From contig CM072897.1 of the NCBI GenBank assembly GCA_037013685.1, positions 20,658,143-20,722,142 on the forward strand: a stretch of DNA of 64,000 nucleotides, written 5' to 3'. The number at the start of each line of letters is the position of its first letter. The first letter of the stretch is position 1. The notes beneath the pieces are model-generated. The model made no database searches, was not told where the DNA came from, and saw only the letters and a program-made list of their open reading frames with translations. Positions 21,720 to 35,200 of this stretch are shown in pieces. The stretch is from Acridotheres tristis (lineage: Eukaryota; Chordata; Aves; Passeriformes; Sturnidae). The translations under genes and the position numbers were made by a program.

Positions 21720-22075
21720 GCTTCCTTCAACTGAACACCTTAGAATGAGGAAATGGGACAGATACTTCCACTTAAACCAATATAATGGCAAATAAATGCC
21801 TTCTTGTCTATAATTCAATCCCCTAAAATATTGGGAAAATAGGAGTTTTCCTCACTTTAAATCTCTCCAGTGATGGAAAAGTGGGGATTTTTCCCTCCGT
21901 TCAAACCCTTAAGAAGGTGGGACAACTGGGCTTCTTTCCCAATTTAAGCCTTAGGGTGAGGAAAAGGAGGGAGTTATCTTTAAATAAAACCCATTAAAAA
22001 GCATAGTCAAGGTTTCCTCCTTCCATTTAAACGGGAAAATAATGGAAAATAGGAATTTCTTGTCAATTAATACTC
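21720..22075 (+). repeat. Degenerate minisatellite, about 44-bp period
   Basis: About eight weakly conserved copies of a unit of the form TTCC.CTTTAAA.C ... ATG.GGAAAA..GGGA.TT, visible in consecutive blocks such as TTCCTCACTTTAAATC, TTCCCTCCGTTCAAACC, TTTCCCAATTTAAGCC and TCCTTCCATTTAAACG. Confidence 0.6.
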
Positions 22076-22079
22076 TTAA

Positions 22080-23500
22080 CAGCTGTGGGGATGATGCAGC
22101 GGGAGCTGCGGGCGGTACCGCAGGGGCGGGGCTCGGGACAGGCGCGGCTCCGGGGGCTGCGGTTCTGGCTCTGCTCACGCCTGAGCGCGCCCCGCAGCGC
22201 AGAACGCGGGGGTCGTTCTCCTTCGGCCGCCCTGCTCCTGTTGTACCAGCGGTGCCTGCGCCAGGAACGGGGAAAATCCGCTTGGCTCGGGCAGCTGTGG
22301 AGTCAGTGAAGAGCACGGAGTTCCGGAGGCAAAGACCGCGTTGAGCCACACGAGCGGCTGAGGGTACTGGGCTTGTTCAGTTGGAGAAGAGATTGAGCTG
22401 AGAACTCTTGAGGCGTCTGCAGCTTCCTCTCAAGGGGCAGCTCTGATCTCTGCTCTCTGTGACCAGTGATAGGACCCAAGGGAATGGCCGGAGCTGTGCC
22501 AGGGGAGGTTTAGGTCGGATATCAGGGAAAGGTTCTTCCCCAGAGTGTGCTGGGCACTGCCTAGGCTCCCCAAGGAATCGACACGCCCCCGACGCTGCCA
22601 GAGTTCCAGGAGTGTTTGGACAGCGCTGCCAGGGATGCATGGGGCGGGATTATTGGGGTATTCGTGGAGGACGAAGAGTCGGACCCGATGATCCTTGTGG
22701 GTCACTTCCAGCTCAGAATATTGCACGATTCTATTCTGTGGCTGGTGTGGGGAAGACGCCGGCTTTAGCTGGCTCCCAGTCGACCCGAGGCTCTGTGAGT
22801 ATCGCAGCCCTTCGCCCAGCGCGGTGACTCAGAGGTGGCTCGGTCCGCACGTCTGTTTCCGAGCCTGTCCCTTGGGTTTTGCCTCTCGTAATAATCCCAC
22901 AGCGGGGCTGGGGGCTGGCTGTGTTCAACACACGGCTCGGTTCGTTTAAAGCACAACTCCGTCTCGCCGCGGCTCCAGCACCCGCCCCCTCCTTGCCTTC
23001 CCTTCCGGGGCAGGCGGGGCAGTGCGGAAGGACGCGGGGCTGGGAGGAAGCGGATCCCGGCGGCTGCCGCGGGCTCTGCGGCGGCGGGCGGTGAGCGCGG
23101 CAGTCCCGCGGGGTCAGGCTGGAGCCTGGGCGGCTCGGACGGGCTCGGGGCAGGGCGGGCGCTGCCGGGCGGGTCCCGCTGCGCTGTACAGGAATGTGGC
23201 GGCGGCGGCCCCGCGGCTTGGCCGTACTTTGAGCCCGCCCGGGCGCGGAGGGGGCGGGCAGTGCCGGCTCCGCTCCGGAGCTGGGGGAGCTGCCGGGAAA
23301 GGAACACGGAAAGCCCCGCTCCGGAGCAGTCCTCCTTCGCTGCGTGTTCCCGAGCCTCAGCACAGAGAACTTGGTTGCTCTCGCACTTGTTTATGGTTTG
23401 TTGCAGTGTGAGGGTTTTGTGGGGCTTTTTAAAGATCTCACTCGTGTGTGGCTGGCCGGCAGCGTCACCGGTACAACGCTCAGATGGTTTCAGCAGCCGC
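22080..23500. promoter_or_regulatory. CpG island, no gene assigned
   Basis: GC- and CpG-rich over about 1.4 kb, densest at 22,950-23,330 (GGCGGCGGCGGCC, GGGGCGGGC boxes), with a CR1 copy lodged in the first part. A donor-like GGCGGGCG|GTGAGCG lies at about 23,090 on the plus strand. The long minus-strand frames here are products of composition. It could be the promoter of an unrecognised transcript; no conserved protein is visible. Confidence 0.6.
22365..22745 (+). mobile_element. CR1 LINE 3' end
   Basis: Contains GGAATGGCCGGAGCTGTGCC, AGGGAAAGGTTCTTCCCCAG, GGGCACTGCC.AGGCTCCCCA and the terminal GATGATCCTTGTGGGTC.CTTCCAGCTCA with an ATTCTATTCTGTG tail, in the order of a CR1 3' end. It is the best-preserved CR1 tail in the window. 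Confidence 0.9.
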
Positions 23501-23825
23501 AGGACAGCTGCTTTCATTTTAAAAAAGGGGGGAGGGGGGAACCAAAAATAGGTTGACATTTTTGTACGATCCTTTAAAATATCTTAACGGATTCAGTGTT
23601 TAAAATATACTGTCGCTTTTGTACAAGGTCAGAATCAGTATAATGGATCTAAAAATTGAAGGCTGCTTCTGTGCTTTTGGCACTAGTTTACGATTGAAGC
23701 GGCTGCTACTCTTCCATGTTGCTGGTAGCTGGAAAACTTTCTTTTCTTCTTTCCCTAAGAAGAAATCCTACTAATTAAGCTATTGGGAAATAAACTGCTT
23801 TAAACTAAAAGAGAGTAGGATTAGA

Positions 23826-24045
23826 TTTAGATCTGCCCCCTGAGAAGGTGATGAGGCCCTGGCACAAGTGCCCAGAGAAGATGTGGCTGCCCCTGGACCC
23901 CTGGAAGTGTCCAAGGCCAGGCTGGACAAGGCTTGGAGTAACATGGAATAGCGGAAGGTGTCCCTGCCCATGGCAGGGGGTGGAACGGGATGAATTTTAA
24001 GGTCCCTTTCAACACAAACCAGTCTGGGATTTTGTAAAATCCTTG
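23826..24045 (+). mobile_element. CR1 LINE 3' end
   Basis: Reads GAGGCCCTGGCACA.GTGCCCAGAGAAG.TGTGGCTGCCCCTGGA and runs to GGGATGAATTTTAAGGTCCCTTTCAACACAAACCA.TCTGGGATT, the 3' terminal portion of a CR1 subfamily in sense orientation. Confidence 0.88.
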
Positions 24046-24220
24046 TTGTCTCCAAGAAGCTTTTAAAAAAATTCTGCATTTTGAAAGGCGTTTCTCTGGG
24101 TAGTTCTGGTTTTGAAACATTGTTATGTCATCTTTAGATAATCCCTGTATTTGTTTTGGAATACAGATTAAGTCTCATGAGGTAGAACGAGGGAGCAGGG
24201 TGTTTTGTTCTTTTTGTCAG

Positions 24221-24458
24221 ACATGTAAAATCCCTAGGAAAGGAGTTTTGTCAAACCCACTTGGCATGAGGTGTCTGGAAGCACAGGGAGGTTTCACTAG
24301 CATCATCTTGTGGGGTGCCTGTGATGTAGGCAAAATGGCTTTCAGAAAAGGATACAGTGTCTGTCGCAAGCTGGACCCACTTTCCTTCAGTGTGATCATG
24401 GAAACCACGAACAGAGAAGAATGTCTCATGCCCGAGTCTGGAGCTGTGGCCGTCTTCT
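24221..24458 (+). other. Candidate exon downstream of the CpG island
   Basis: A pyrimidine-rich acceptor (TGTTCTTTTTGTCAG) precedes and TTCT|GTAAGTAA follows. Inside, an ATG at 24,335 in good Kozak context (CAAAATGG) opens a frame of 41 codons to the donor, beginning [14 protein letters not shown]. The peptide resembles nothing I know. It could be an exon of the transcript that the CpG island suggests, or chance. Confidence 0.2.
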
Positions 24459-25480
24459 GTAAGTAAATCTGTTGTGATAACTACTGTGTTAGAAAGGTGG
24501 CAGACTTGATATTGTGTGAGCCATTTATTTGTGGAATGTGAAGAAGCAACTGTTCTGTTTCCCTATTTGCTAATGGAGAGGCTTCTGATTTAAATGAGAA
24601 AAGAAAAAGAAATCTCTTCATCAGCTGAGAGAGAATTTTACATATTTGATTATATTTCATTATGCATGTACATTTTCAAGTCCACTAAATTTCCTTATAA
24701 TTGCTTCCAACAACATTTTATTTCTTTGGTTCTTAACAACCCTATTTTGAGTACGTGATATCTCATTGACAAGCCGATTCTCTATGTTGCATAATAATGA
24801 GTTTTATACTCCTAAATGTTTTATCATAATTTGGTTTTATCTCATTTTTTATGGTTTTTGATGGCTTTTTTATTTTTAGCTTTATTTTGTCACTGTATTT
24901 TAATCTGCCTTGAGATTCTGTATTGATTTGTCTTGTAATAAAATGGAGCAATGCTCTCCATCATACATCTGTCAGAGCCCCTGTCTCTTTCACTGTTTCA
25001 CGAGGCTATTCAGAACCAAATCAAACTCGGGAGCATTTACAAACACCTGTTCACAAAAAGGTGTAGAGAAGGTTGCAAAAGACTTCCACGGGCAACAGTT
25101 ATGTGGGTAGGTGGCAGCTTCCTGAGAAGATCCTGAACAGGGACCTGGAGACTTCCCACTCTGCCAGAGATGTTCTGAATGACTGTATGAGCCAACCCAC
25201 CCCAGTCTGAGTGCCTACAGCCTCTTCCAAACATGCCATGTTTGGAAAACTACTTCAGGTAGTATTCAGGTATCAGATAGCCCTGGGCTGAGGCTATGCA
25301 AACAGGCTCAGCCTTGGAAGACTTGCCCAGCTAGTAGTGCCTCCACTACTGTCCTCCCCAGTTAAGCAAAAGACAAACCAACATGCTAACATAACCAAGA
25401 ACAGTCACTCACTTGTGAGAGAGCACAGAATCTCAGATACTCACTCTTTCACAGCCCACATGAGCACTGCAGGTATGAGG
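24459..25480. other. No gene seen
   Basis: AT-rich sequence between the last candidate exon and the ROGDI 3' end. No clear repeat. Confidence 0.5.
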
Positions 25481-25483
25481 GTC

Positions 25484-26286
25484 TTTATTTCACAGTTAGC
25501 AGTGGCAAAAGGGATTAGTTACACATTGTAGCATCCATATGCAGCAAATCATAGTAGCAATGTGGTACTCACTTTGCATTTAATGACAAGATGAAAGACT
25601 GCACAAGGTACACCAAGGCAACTCCAAAGGCTGGCAGTGAAAACAAGATATTAAACCTGGAAAAGACCAATTGGCCCACCAGAGCTTAGAAAAAAATAAT
25701 TATCACACTGATGCTGGATAAGGGGGAAAAGAATTCAAACAGCAGCAAGAGCATCCTCAAAGAGGAATTGGTAACATGGGGATGGGCAGAATAGGCAGGG
25801 GAAGGAGTCACTCAGGGTTAATTATAAGCACAGCTTGATCAGATAAGAGAAACTTATTTCACTACATGGAGCAACATGCCCTACCTTTTAAGAGGTGTGT
25901 TAAGTTAGTCTGTTTTCCCCCCTTCCCAGCCACTTCACATTCAAGGAGTTAGTTACAGCACAATGCACAGATCTTGTTGGTGGGGGTAGTCCAGAGCACC
26001 TATCTGTTTTAACAGACCTGTGTAACTCATAAGGGGTTTGGAAAGTGTGAGCCACACAATGCACAAGAGGGACCAATGGAAGCTCCTGCCAACTACCCAG
26101 CACTGCTTATGCAGCAATCCCAGACTAAGCTACTAAAGCTGTGTCTCTGGGTACACTGACCCTGCCCTGTGCAGGGCATCTGGCAGTGAACTCCAGCACT
26201 CCTCAGGCTGACCTGGACTCAGCTGGCATGAGAAAACAGAGAGAGACACTGAAGTACTGTACAGGCTTAGACCATCCCACAGAGAA
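25484..26286 (-). terminator. ROGDI: ROGDI 3' untranslated region and probable polyadenylation signal
   Basis: The first AATAAA on the minus strand after the ROGDI stop codon is at 25,489-25,484. It would give an untranslated region of about 0.8 kb, with cleavage expected some 15-30 bases further left. The end is not proven. Confidence 0.5.
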
Positions 26287-29200
26287 TTAATATGGCCTGT
26301 AGTTCCAGTAACTGGAGAAAACGGAGATCTGGAAAGCAAGAACAAAAGCAGGTAAGTTTCTATACCCCTTGTACCACGAAAAAAAAGAGCACATAATGTG
26401 TGAGGGAGGACTTAGCTTCACAGCATTACACACTTCAGCACACTACTGAAGGGCAGGTTTGCTGCTGCTGTCACTCAAGGAGTAGAAAGTTACTTGCTCA
26501 AGGTGGCAGTTGCAGAGCTGGAACTGAGCACTGATCTACTGGAATCTAGGTTGCTTGTTTCCTCTCATCCACCTTATGACTGAAAACACAGAAATGTCTG
26601 CTTGCTCCTTTCCATCTAGTCACCAGCTCAACAGACATCTGCCACACCACTATACTTATCCTATGGCTGTGTTTGCTAGGCAGTACCAGCCAACACCCTG
26701 GCTCCAGAACACTGACTCATCCCTTATTTTCAGCAAGCTGAACAGAATAACATCACTTCAGATCTGAGGTCCTCTCAAAATCCACAGTTAAAAACAAAGC
26801 CCCTTTTTCAAGGCCATTACCTTGTCCTTCAGTTGCTGGCAAAGCTGCAGTGAAACTGTGAAGAACACAAGGGCATCATTTAACCACGGGACAACACATT
26901 CCACTTTATGCACATGGCTGACTTCATATCGCTGGCTGCCAAACTCACTAGAGGGGAGGAAAGAGCACAGCTTCACACACAACAGCATAGAACTCAACTG
27001 TCATACATTTCCATAGGAGAGAGATGATGAGTTCTATCACATTTAAATCAGCACCTGGCAAAGTTAGAGAATGCAAACACTCAAGTCCATCTCTGACCAG
27101 ATTTATAGTTAAGCTAAAAGGTGAAGGTAGGAACTTCATTCCAGACACGCACAGAGGGAATGCAGATGGCAGTGCCAATGACCAAGCACTCATTTATATT
27201 GTAAACTCTCATCTCTACATAAACTCGTGACACTGTCTAGGTAAGAGACACAACTGAGCATTCACAGGCACAGCAAGTGACTCAATCCAGCTTCTCCACT
27301 TCAGAGATGCTACAATGGAAACTACACAGCTATTTGGATTTCAACCTCAAGGTATACCAACACCTGTTATCCAGGTACACTACCCTTGTAGTGACTATAC
27401 TTACAACATGGCCCCAGGGTTGTGCAAAACAGACCCTCCAGCAGGCTTGAAGTTCTAGAGAAGGAAAAGGTCATTAGGATTTTGATGTGGTAAACAAACC
27501 ACTTAGAAGATAAGACGTTTAAGGTTTATGCTTTCAGTAGCCTAACATCAAGAAACACCCATGCTCTATTTGCCTGGACACTCCATCAATATGGAATCTC
27601 TTCTGTTAGAACTCTTCCTGCTCCTTCATGAAAGAAATTCTACACATTGGCTGAGCTCAATGTAGCTACAAATTTTATCACTACAGAAATTATCAGATCC
27701 AGAAGAAAAACAAAATACAGATTTTTAGGAAAATCTTCCTTATGGAAGGAATGCATTTCATAAAGCTTAAGCGTTTAACGCTGTGTCTTGAGTTGCAATA
27801 CAGGATGTGACCAGGGGTGTGTATTCTATCACCATCTACTGAAACCAGGTGGGGCAGTGTTCCTTATCTCTGTGGGAGATACCCTCTGCTAATGGGCCAC
27901 CTGTTAAAAACCAGGTGGGGCAGTGTTCCTTATCTCTGTGGGAGATACCCTCTGCTAATGGGCCATCTGTTAAAAACCAGGTGGGGCAGTGTTCCTTATC
28001 TCTGTGGGAGATACCCTCTGCTAATGGGCCACCTGTTAAAATACAGGTGGGGCAGTGTTCTTTCTCTTTTCCACAACCCATCCTTCCTCCAGGAAGATAT
28101 CGTCTGTTAATGGGCCATTGAGTCCCACTGCATGACTAATAAAATTACATCATCCCATTGGGTCCCACTGAATGAGTGATAAAATTTCATCATCCCATTA
28201 GGAGATGCTCCAGCCAGGGGGAGGAGCCAAGCATTTCCCACCTAGATAAAATCTGAGATTTGGAACATCAGAGCAGCCTTTTTCCACTGGATTCCAAAGG
28301 AAAACCAGACCTTTCAATTTCATCACTGAACCTTTGGAGGAAAACTGCACCCTTGTACAGGACCACTGCTTCAAGTGAACCACATCTGTCATCCAGGAGG
28401 ACTGCAGCCACCATTTAATTGGACTGCTACCAACACCTTGACTGACCTGTCAGGTTATATTCTGACTGTGTCAGTGTTTTTGGGTTTGTTCTCTGTAATA
28501 CTGTATTTCTATTTTAATTTTCCTAGTAAAGGACTGCTATTCCTATTCCTATATCTTTGCCTGAGAGCCCTCTTAATTTCAAAATTATAATCATTTGGAG
28601 GGTTGAAATTTTCTTTCTGTGGAATTTTTCCCATTGTTATGCTAAGGATTTGGGGCTACACCCTAACTCAGGTAGCTAGGGTAACAGCTTCTCTTGCAGG
28701 GGGGTGGAGAGAGGGGAAACACCGCAAAAGGATAGGGGGGGCAGCTGCCTGGCTCGCTCTCTTGCTCGCTTGTGGAGTCAGAGGAAGATGGCTGATGCTG
28801 CTACCTACCACCCTCCCCATCATCCCAGCACCAGGAGTCACGTTCCCTGCCGTTGGACATCGCTCTGCTGCTCTCCCACCTCATCCTACTACCTCCGGAC
28901 ACTCTGCCGAGCACCACGACCGACACCGTGAGGGGGGAGTCACTCCCCCATCCCTCTCACCCCTGGGCCGCTGCCGCCATCACCCAGCCCTCTTCAACTG
29001 CACGGGACCTGCCCTGCCCCCAGCACCGGTAACTGAGTGCAGGGAGATGGCCTGTGGCCAAAAGGGACTGGAACTGAGCTATACTGTTCTGTTTTGTTGA
29101 CAATTTTTATAGCTGTTGTTTCTTTTGTTTGCCCTGTTAGATATATTAGTAAAGAACAGTTATTCCTACCTCCAATATCTTTTGCCTGAAAGCCTCTGAT

Positions 29201-32200
29201 TCCAAAATTATAATAATTGGAAGGGAGGGGGTTGTATTCTCCCTCTCAGGGAAGGGGCTCTTGCCTTTTCTTAGCAAATACCTGTCTTTCAAACCAAGAC
29301 AGAAGGGGTTTATATTTTCCATTTCAAGAGAGGCTCCTGCCTTCCTTAGCAGACACCTGTCTTTCAAACCAGGACACGCTGTTTTTACAGGACATCAAGT
29401 TGACCTACATAACAGGTAAAGCAGAAAAGTATCCATCAAAACTCCATTAGGAAACCCAAGATGCTACTCTAATGTAAACTGGATTAATATAACTATGCCC
29501 TCCCAAAATTACACAAAATTATCAATCTATATTTTAAGTATTTGGTAAAAAATGGCTTACTCCAGATTACTGGTATGTTCTTCTGGGTTCAGCAGCCATG
29601 CCCCAAACTAGATTTAGAGCCAGTGTTCTGTGTGCAGCAGACCTAAACACAGACATTTAGCACCAGCTGAACTAACTTCTGCACTACCTTATGAACATAA
29701 CATTGCACCAGGTAGCAGTGTGATCTCCTCCTCACAGTGGAACGCAAAAAGAGGAAACTAAACAAGGCTCACAAGATAGCAGGCATCACCTTGGTTGTGC
29801 TGGGCTGCATCACGTGGAGCTGGTAGACAGTGAGGCACAGCTTGTTCAAGTTAATATAGAAATTCACAAGGATGTCTGGAGGCAGCGCAGGGGTGAACAT
29901 TTTCTGGCAAGAAAATTAGTTTCTTTGTCAGTGAAAAGATCATGATTTCTAATGCTGGGAAATTATTCCCTTTTCCCAAGCTACAACTGCCCCATGGCAA
30001 AAAAAATCATTAGGAGAGAAACAAAGACTGAGCAGCTGCAGGCAACCATTGCTGCTCTCGCTACCCTTGATCAAATGGTATGTGCATGAGAGTGACAAGA
30101 GAGAATGGAGCAGTGTTCACAAGGGCAAATCATCCCTCGACAAGACTCTTGGGCAGAGAACACAACTTATTTTCAGAGAACAAGAGTCCTAATGCCCTAA
30201 TGTCCTAATGCATTCCCACAGGAAGATACAGAGCATCCAAAACCACTCAGAATTTGCACTTACTTCAGTTCTGCCTCAGGAGACACTTCAGAAACCCACT
30301 TCCACCAGGATGCACCCCGGTATCCACACTATTGCAATGCTGCCAGACCTGTATAGAGATCTAGACCACCACACACTTACTGTGAGACCACTGGAGGCAA
30401 TTTCTGGTAGCGTCAGAGCGGCAGGAGTGGTCAGCCGATTTCGGGCTCTGGAGAGCTGCAACATCACAGCATCCATAAGCTACAAGATAACGTACAGAAT
30501 CACTGCTGAGTGTGATTCCTGGACAGCTCTGGACAGTGTGCTGCAGAATCCTACAGCCTTCTGCAAGTGTTAAAACAACTGCCACTACCCCTCACCCTTC
30601 TGGGAATTCAGGAACTTATTGGGAAGGGGTGGCTCCCACATAAATGCAGTTTAACTGTTACCACCGTCAGAGACTTATGAGACAGGTCAGTAGTGTTCAG
30701 TACCAGCAACTCATGAGAGAACAGGTATTCATGGTAAGAATACCAAGGCAACATAAGACCAATTACTGATGCCACAGAGGCATCAACAAACTCATCATCA
30801 GCTCTTCAGAAGAAGAGGCATTAAGGAAAAAACAAGCTGCATTCTCGGTCTCCCCATTCCCACATCACAGGTACAACTGCTGCATGGGCTCCCTCTGTTA
30901 ATAACCAGCTATGAGTGATGCAGTAGAATAAAGAACCAGCTCATTGTGAGGCCAATCCTGCCAGAAAACACACTTCAAAGGCTCTATTCAGGCAGACTTC
31001 CTCTTCCAGAAAAAAAGGGGGAAGCAACATGTCTGTTATAGAGCTCATGACTGCTAAGATGAAGGCACTTTGCATTATGACTAATACCTCCCCTTACTTC
31101 CACTTGAAAGTAAAAGGAAATCGTTTTATTACTTAGCTTCTTCCTATGAGCAGCCTTTGCCCATATGGAAACTAAAAACGTTTAGTTTTCTTATGTTTGA
31201 TGTGATGGATTCTAATAAGCAAGCCGAAATTCTGCTGCCTTCAGAGAGCATTTCCAAGCAGAAGGTTGGGCTTCACTGTCATGCAGCAGCTGCTCTGTAT
31301 TAGATCCCAGAAAATATTACTGGCAAGAGAGGTCACTTTCAGATTTTCAGTAAATCACAAGTACTGTCATCTTCTGTTTACTGATGGCTACCTCACTGCT
31401 GCTCTCACAGCAGCACTGACCAATAAAGAGTGTATGTTAGGTAACATCATCCACAGAAGATCAAGGAATATCCTCCCAGATTATTGCTGGTGCGTAACAG
31501 GGCACTGACTACTCAAATTACTGTTCACCAGGATGTACAGCCCTCTTACTAATGCTAAACTAGTACAGATTCATATAAAATATGAGGTCACATGGACAAT
31601 TCTTGACATGGGTACATATGGGTAAAACTGTGAAGTCTGTTTTCACTAAGAGACCCAGAGAGTAATGTGCATTAACTGTGTTTAAAACAAAAAATGGAAG
31701 GAAGAAAAATGAATGTCCCTACCCAAGCAGTAGGGGCTTTCTCCTCACCTTGAGCACCTCCAAGCCTGTTCTGAACTGGTAGTTCACATCTCTGTTCATA
31801 AGCAGGTAAATGGCTTGGTTCACATGGTTTCTAGCATCCTGGATCTGCAAAGGTACAGCCTTATGAAAGGTACATGAAGCCTTATGAAAGAAACACTCCA
31901 TAGGAACACAGTCTGGGAAGTAAAGTTTTCCCCAGTTATCTCACTGACCTTAAGAATGGTGTCTTCACAAATGTAATGCCATGTCTAAACATCAGACACT
32001 CTCTAACACAAATCTACCACTGCTGCCCAGAAGCATTACTGGGTTCTCTGCTCACTGACTGGAGATGCAGAACAGTCTGACATCCTGGATTGTCAGTACA
32101 GATATTGCTCCTGTCCTGAAGTGACATCAGGCACTCATCCTGGGAGCGCTCTGACCACAACCGCTTGGTAGGAATTCTCACTGCTAATGGCATACAACAG

Positions 32201-35200
32201 TCAGCTCTAGCACCAGCAAGCACTGATTTCTAATACAGTGTCTCTGACAGTATCCCAGAGTCCTTCTAAAGTAAAATTGTTGGGATTGAGAGTTATCTCC
32301 AGCATCAAGAAGCTATGCCATTGTGTGGGACTGGACCAGACTCAGGACACAACTGGCTCAAGTTCTTCTCAAGTAAGAGGAACATAGTTATAAAAGCAAA
32401 GTTGATAGGTGTATCCTTGCTTTCACTGAAGCAAGGACAAACCAGAAGAAGACAACAGCCCTGGGAGAAGCTGACTTGTGATCTATTTCGGGCAGCAGCA
32501 TGAAAATTGAAAAACAAGCCCAAGGAGTAAATTAGAGGGTGCAAATGAAACAGCTAAGCAGAGAAGCTTAAGTGTCTGTTGGGAGACGGGCAACATAACT
32601 TGGGTATTTGTAGTTGGATATATATACAATGCCCTCCAGCAGTCGCAGCTCCCAGCTCTGCATCCTTGTAGAAGCCTCCCTGGCATAGACCTGGCTCTGG
32701 CTCTTTCTAATGCAGAACTCAGGGAACACAGAACAGCCCTGCTCTTAGAAAGCTCTTGCACTCTCCAGCTCTCCACTGGAGAGAAAAAAGTGAGAATAGT
32801 AAGTCCACTGTCAGACTGCGAGACTGCAGGTACTTGGGCACCTTAAATATCACCACCTCCAGCCTTTACAGAAGCCCAGAGGCTTCTGAGCAAGCTAAAC
32901 TGTTCCTGGAAGCACTATCCAACCAAGCAATACGAATCCTGTTGTTATGATTTACTTCATTCATATTCCCCCTTGATTTTGCTTTGTTTTCTAATCAACT
33001 TCCTCAAAATTTAGGGACCCGCACTTGGGTTCCTCAAAAACGTGCCCACGCTACCACTTCTTACCTATGACTTTACTTTGTACAGAGAAACAAAACTCCA
33101 ACTGACATCACCCATTAAGGGAAGACACTCCTTTGAGATACTAATTTTTAATTCAGACAGACCAAAGATCACCATACAACCACTACAAATGCTTCTGCAC
33201 CCAGTCCTTTAGGCACTCACATTCCATACCTGAACAACGTTAGAACACATAGTGTAAGTACATAAAGGAAGCTGTTTTCCATAAAAACTGGTAGAAGACT
33301 ATCAACCAGGCAGCAGTACAAAAGAGCAACAAAAGAGGAGGCACTGCTGACTGTTGTCACAAAAACTTCCTTGTTTTGTTGCAAGGCATAAACAAACTCA
33401 ACCAAGTTTGGTATTAACATCCCACGTAAACAATTTTCTAGATTTCTATGAAGTTACTAGGTAGAGCTTTCACTGCTAAAGCAGACATTGGGAACTGCAC
33501 TCAATGCCAAATGCACTCATCACCTAGAAAAACCTGAGTTTTTTCTGGCACAAGGAAGCACATTGAATCAATATTCCTCCAACCTACTCAGCTCTGACAA
33601 AGTAATTGAGGAAAACCATATCTTCAGACACTAGGTCAGGTCCTGAAATCATGTATGTCCCAGCAAAATGATGGAAAAGGGATTCTGGTTCTGGATAGCT
33701 GCATTCTTTTAACTCCTTACCTGAGGGAACTCAGACATGCTACTGGAACACAATAATTTGTTCTCAGCGTAAACAAATGCATCTGTAAGAGAATGAGAGC
33801 AAGCTACTCAAGGCCCCTGAAGTAGCTCTTTGCCCTGCTAGCCTGGGGTGACATGGGACAGTCCTGCACAGGCACCTCAGGCACTTCTTTAAAGGCATGA
33901 CTGCCATGCAGACAGCCTTCAGACCAACTAGTCTGTCTGGAATAAGCCCATCCAGGCACCACAACTGAATTTAACTGTTTTAATTGCACCTGCTTCCTCC
34001 CTTAGCTTTTACCACCATAGCTCATGTGGAATGGACATAACAGTCTCTCTGGAAAGACAAAAGTTAACCTCAGTGCTCTCTGAGCAGTAAGGACAGATGG
34101 GCATCTAGAGCTAACAGGTACCTGCTGCAATTTCCACTGCTTGTCTTCCCGGAATGCAAAATGCAGAAGCTGATTGTTTCTGGGCATTTTCAGATTAACA
34201 TCCTTGAAAAAAGAAACAAACACATGAGAGCAAGAAATGCCTGTATGCAGAAGATGGGGGCTGGCAGTCGCATTCCCTTCTTCCAGACCATCCTAGCAAA
34301 CTGCCTTCTGCAGTCCTGGCACAGCCAGAACCTCAGTGCTTCCACAGGATGATATTTAATACAAAGAATAGGTTGAAAGGCATTGAGTGAATCATGACCT
34401 CAGCCCAGAAGCTCCCCAAGGAAACTTGTTATTACACAAAAAGGGTGATAAAGGCAAGGAATCCCCATAGAAGTTGACTACAGCATTCATCACCACATGG
34501 TGGTGGTAGAAGGGGATGCCAGATGCTGGATCTTGACAAATTTCAACGCTTGCTGAAACATCTAGGCCAATTAGGGAGAACTGACAAAGAACACTGATCA
34601 CTGGTAATATAACCAGGGTGACCTCCCTCCCTCCCTCCCTCCCTCCCTGAGGTGATCAAAGGGTGATACACCCCTTGTAGTACAAAGCAAGAAGCATGGC
34701 AAGTACTCACAGCTTGACACAGTGCATCTCCCTGCAGTGTCATCACACCTTTCACCTGGTCTGTGCTGGAATGAGAGGAAACATCTGGGTAACACATGTC
34801 ACAAGAGGCACCTATCGACTGCCAGCCTAACACCTCCACTCCTTGTCCTGTGTAGCCAGCATGGCTCCTCCTGCCCAGGGTCTGAACACTACTCCTACCC
34901 AGTAGCTGAACACCATACACACTTTCAAGTCCCCAGTTCCTGGCCTGTGGTAAACTCCTGTCATATTCCTTACGGGCCACCTCACCCTAACTGCTCTGCC
35001 TAAAATACTACCTTAATTTCTGATCCCATTCTTATTCCATTTATCACCTGTCAACAATTTGGTTGCTGTTACAAACAACTCTAGCAGGCACAAGCACAAG
35101 ACAGTAAATTAATTACTGACAATGGAGTGTTAGGTGATTCTTACAGGAGTTGAAAGCTACAAACCACACCCCATTCCAATAAAAAAGACCCTAAATAAGT

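Noticed and set aside
22731..23559. Frames of 210 and 264 codons on the minus strand
   Set aside because: They overlap in two frames within a CpG island, are Ala/Pro/Arg-rich, and include a CR1 tail and transcription-factor-box sequence. No conserved motif is visible.
20400..26200. SMIM22 expected from the human gene order
   Set aside because: I looked on the plus strand for its short protein with one membrane segment followed by cysteines and found no such exon, so I do not call it.
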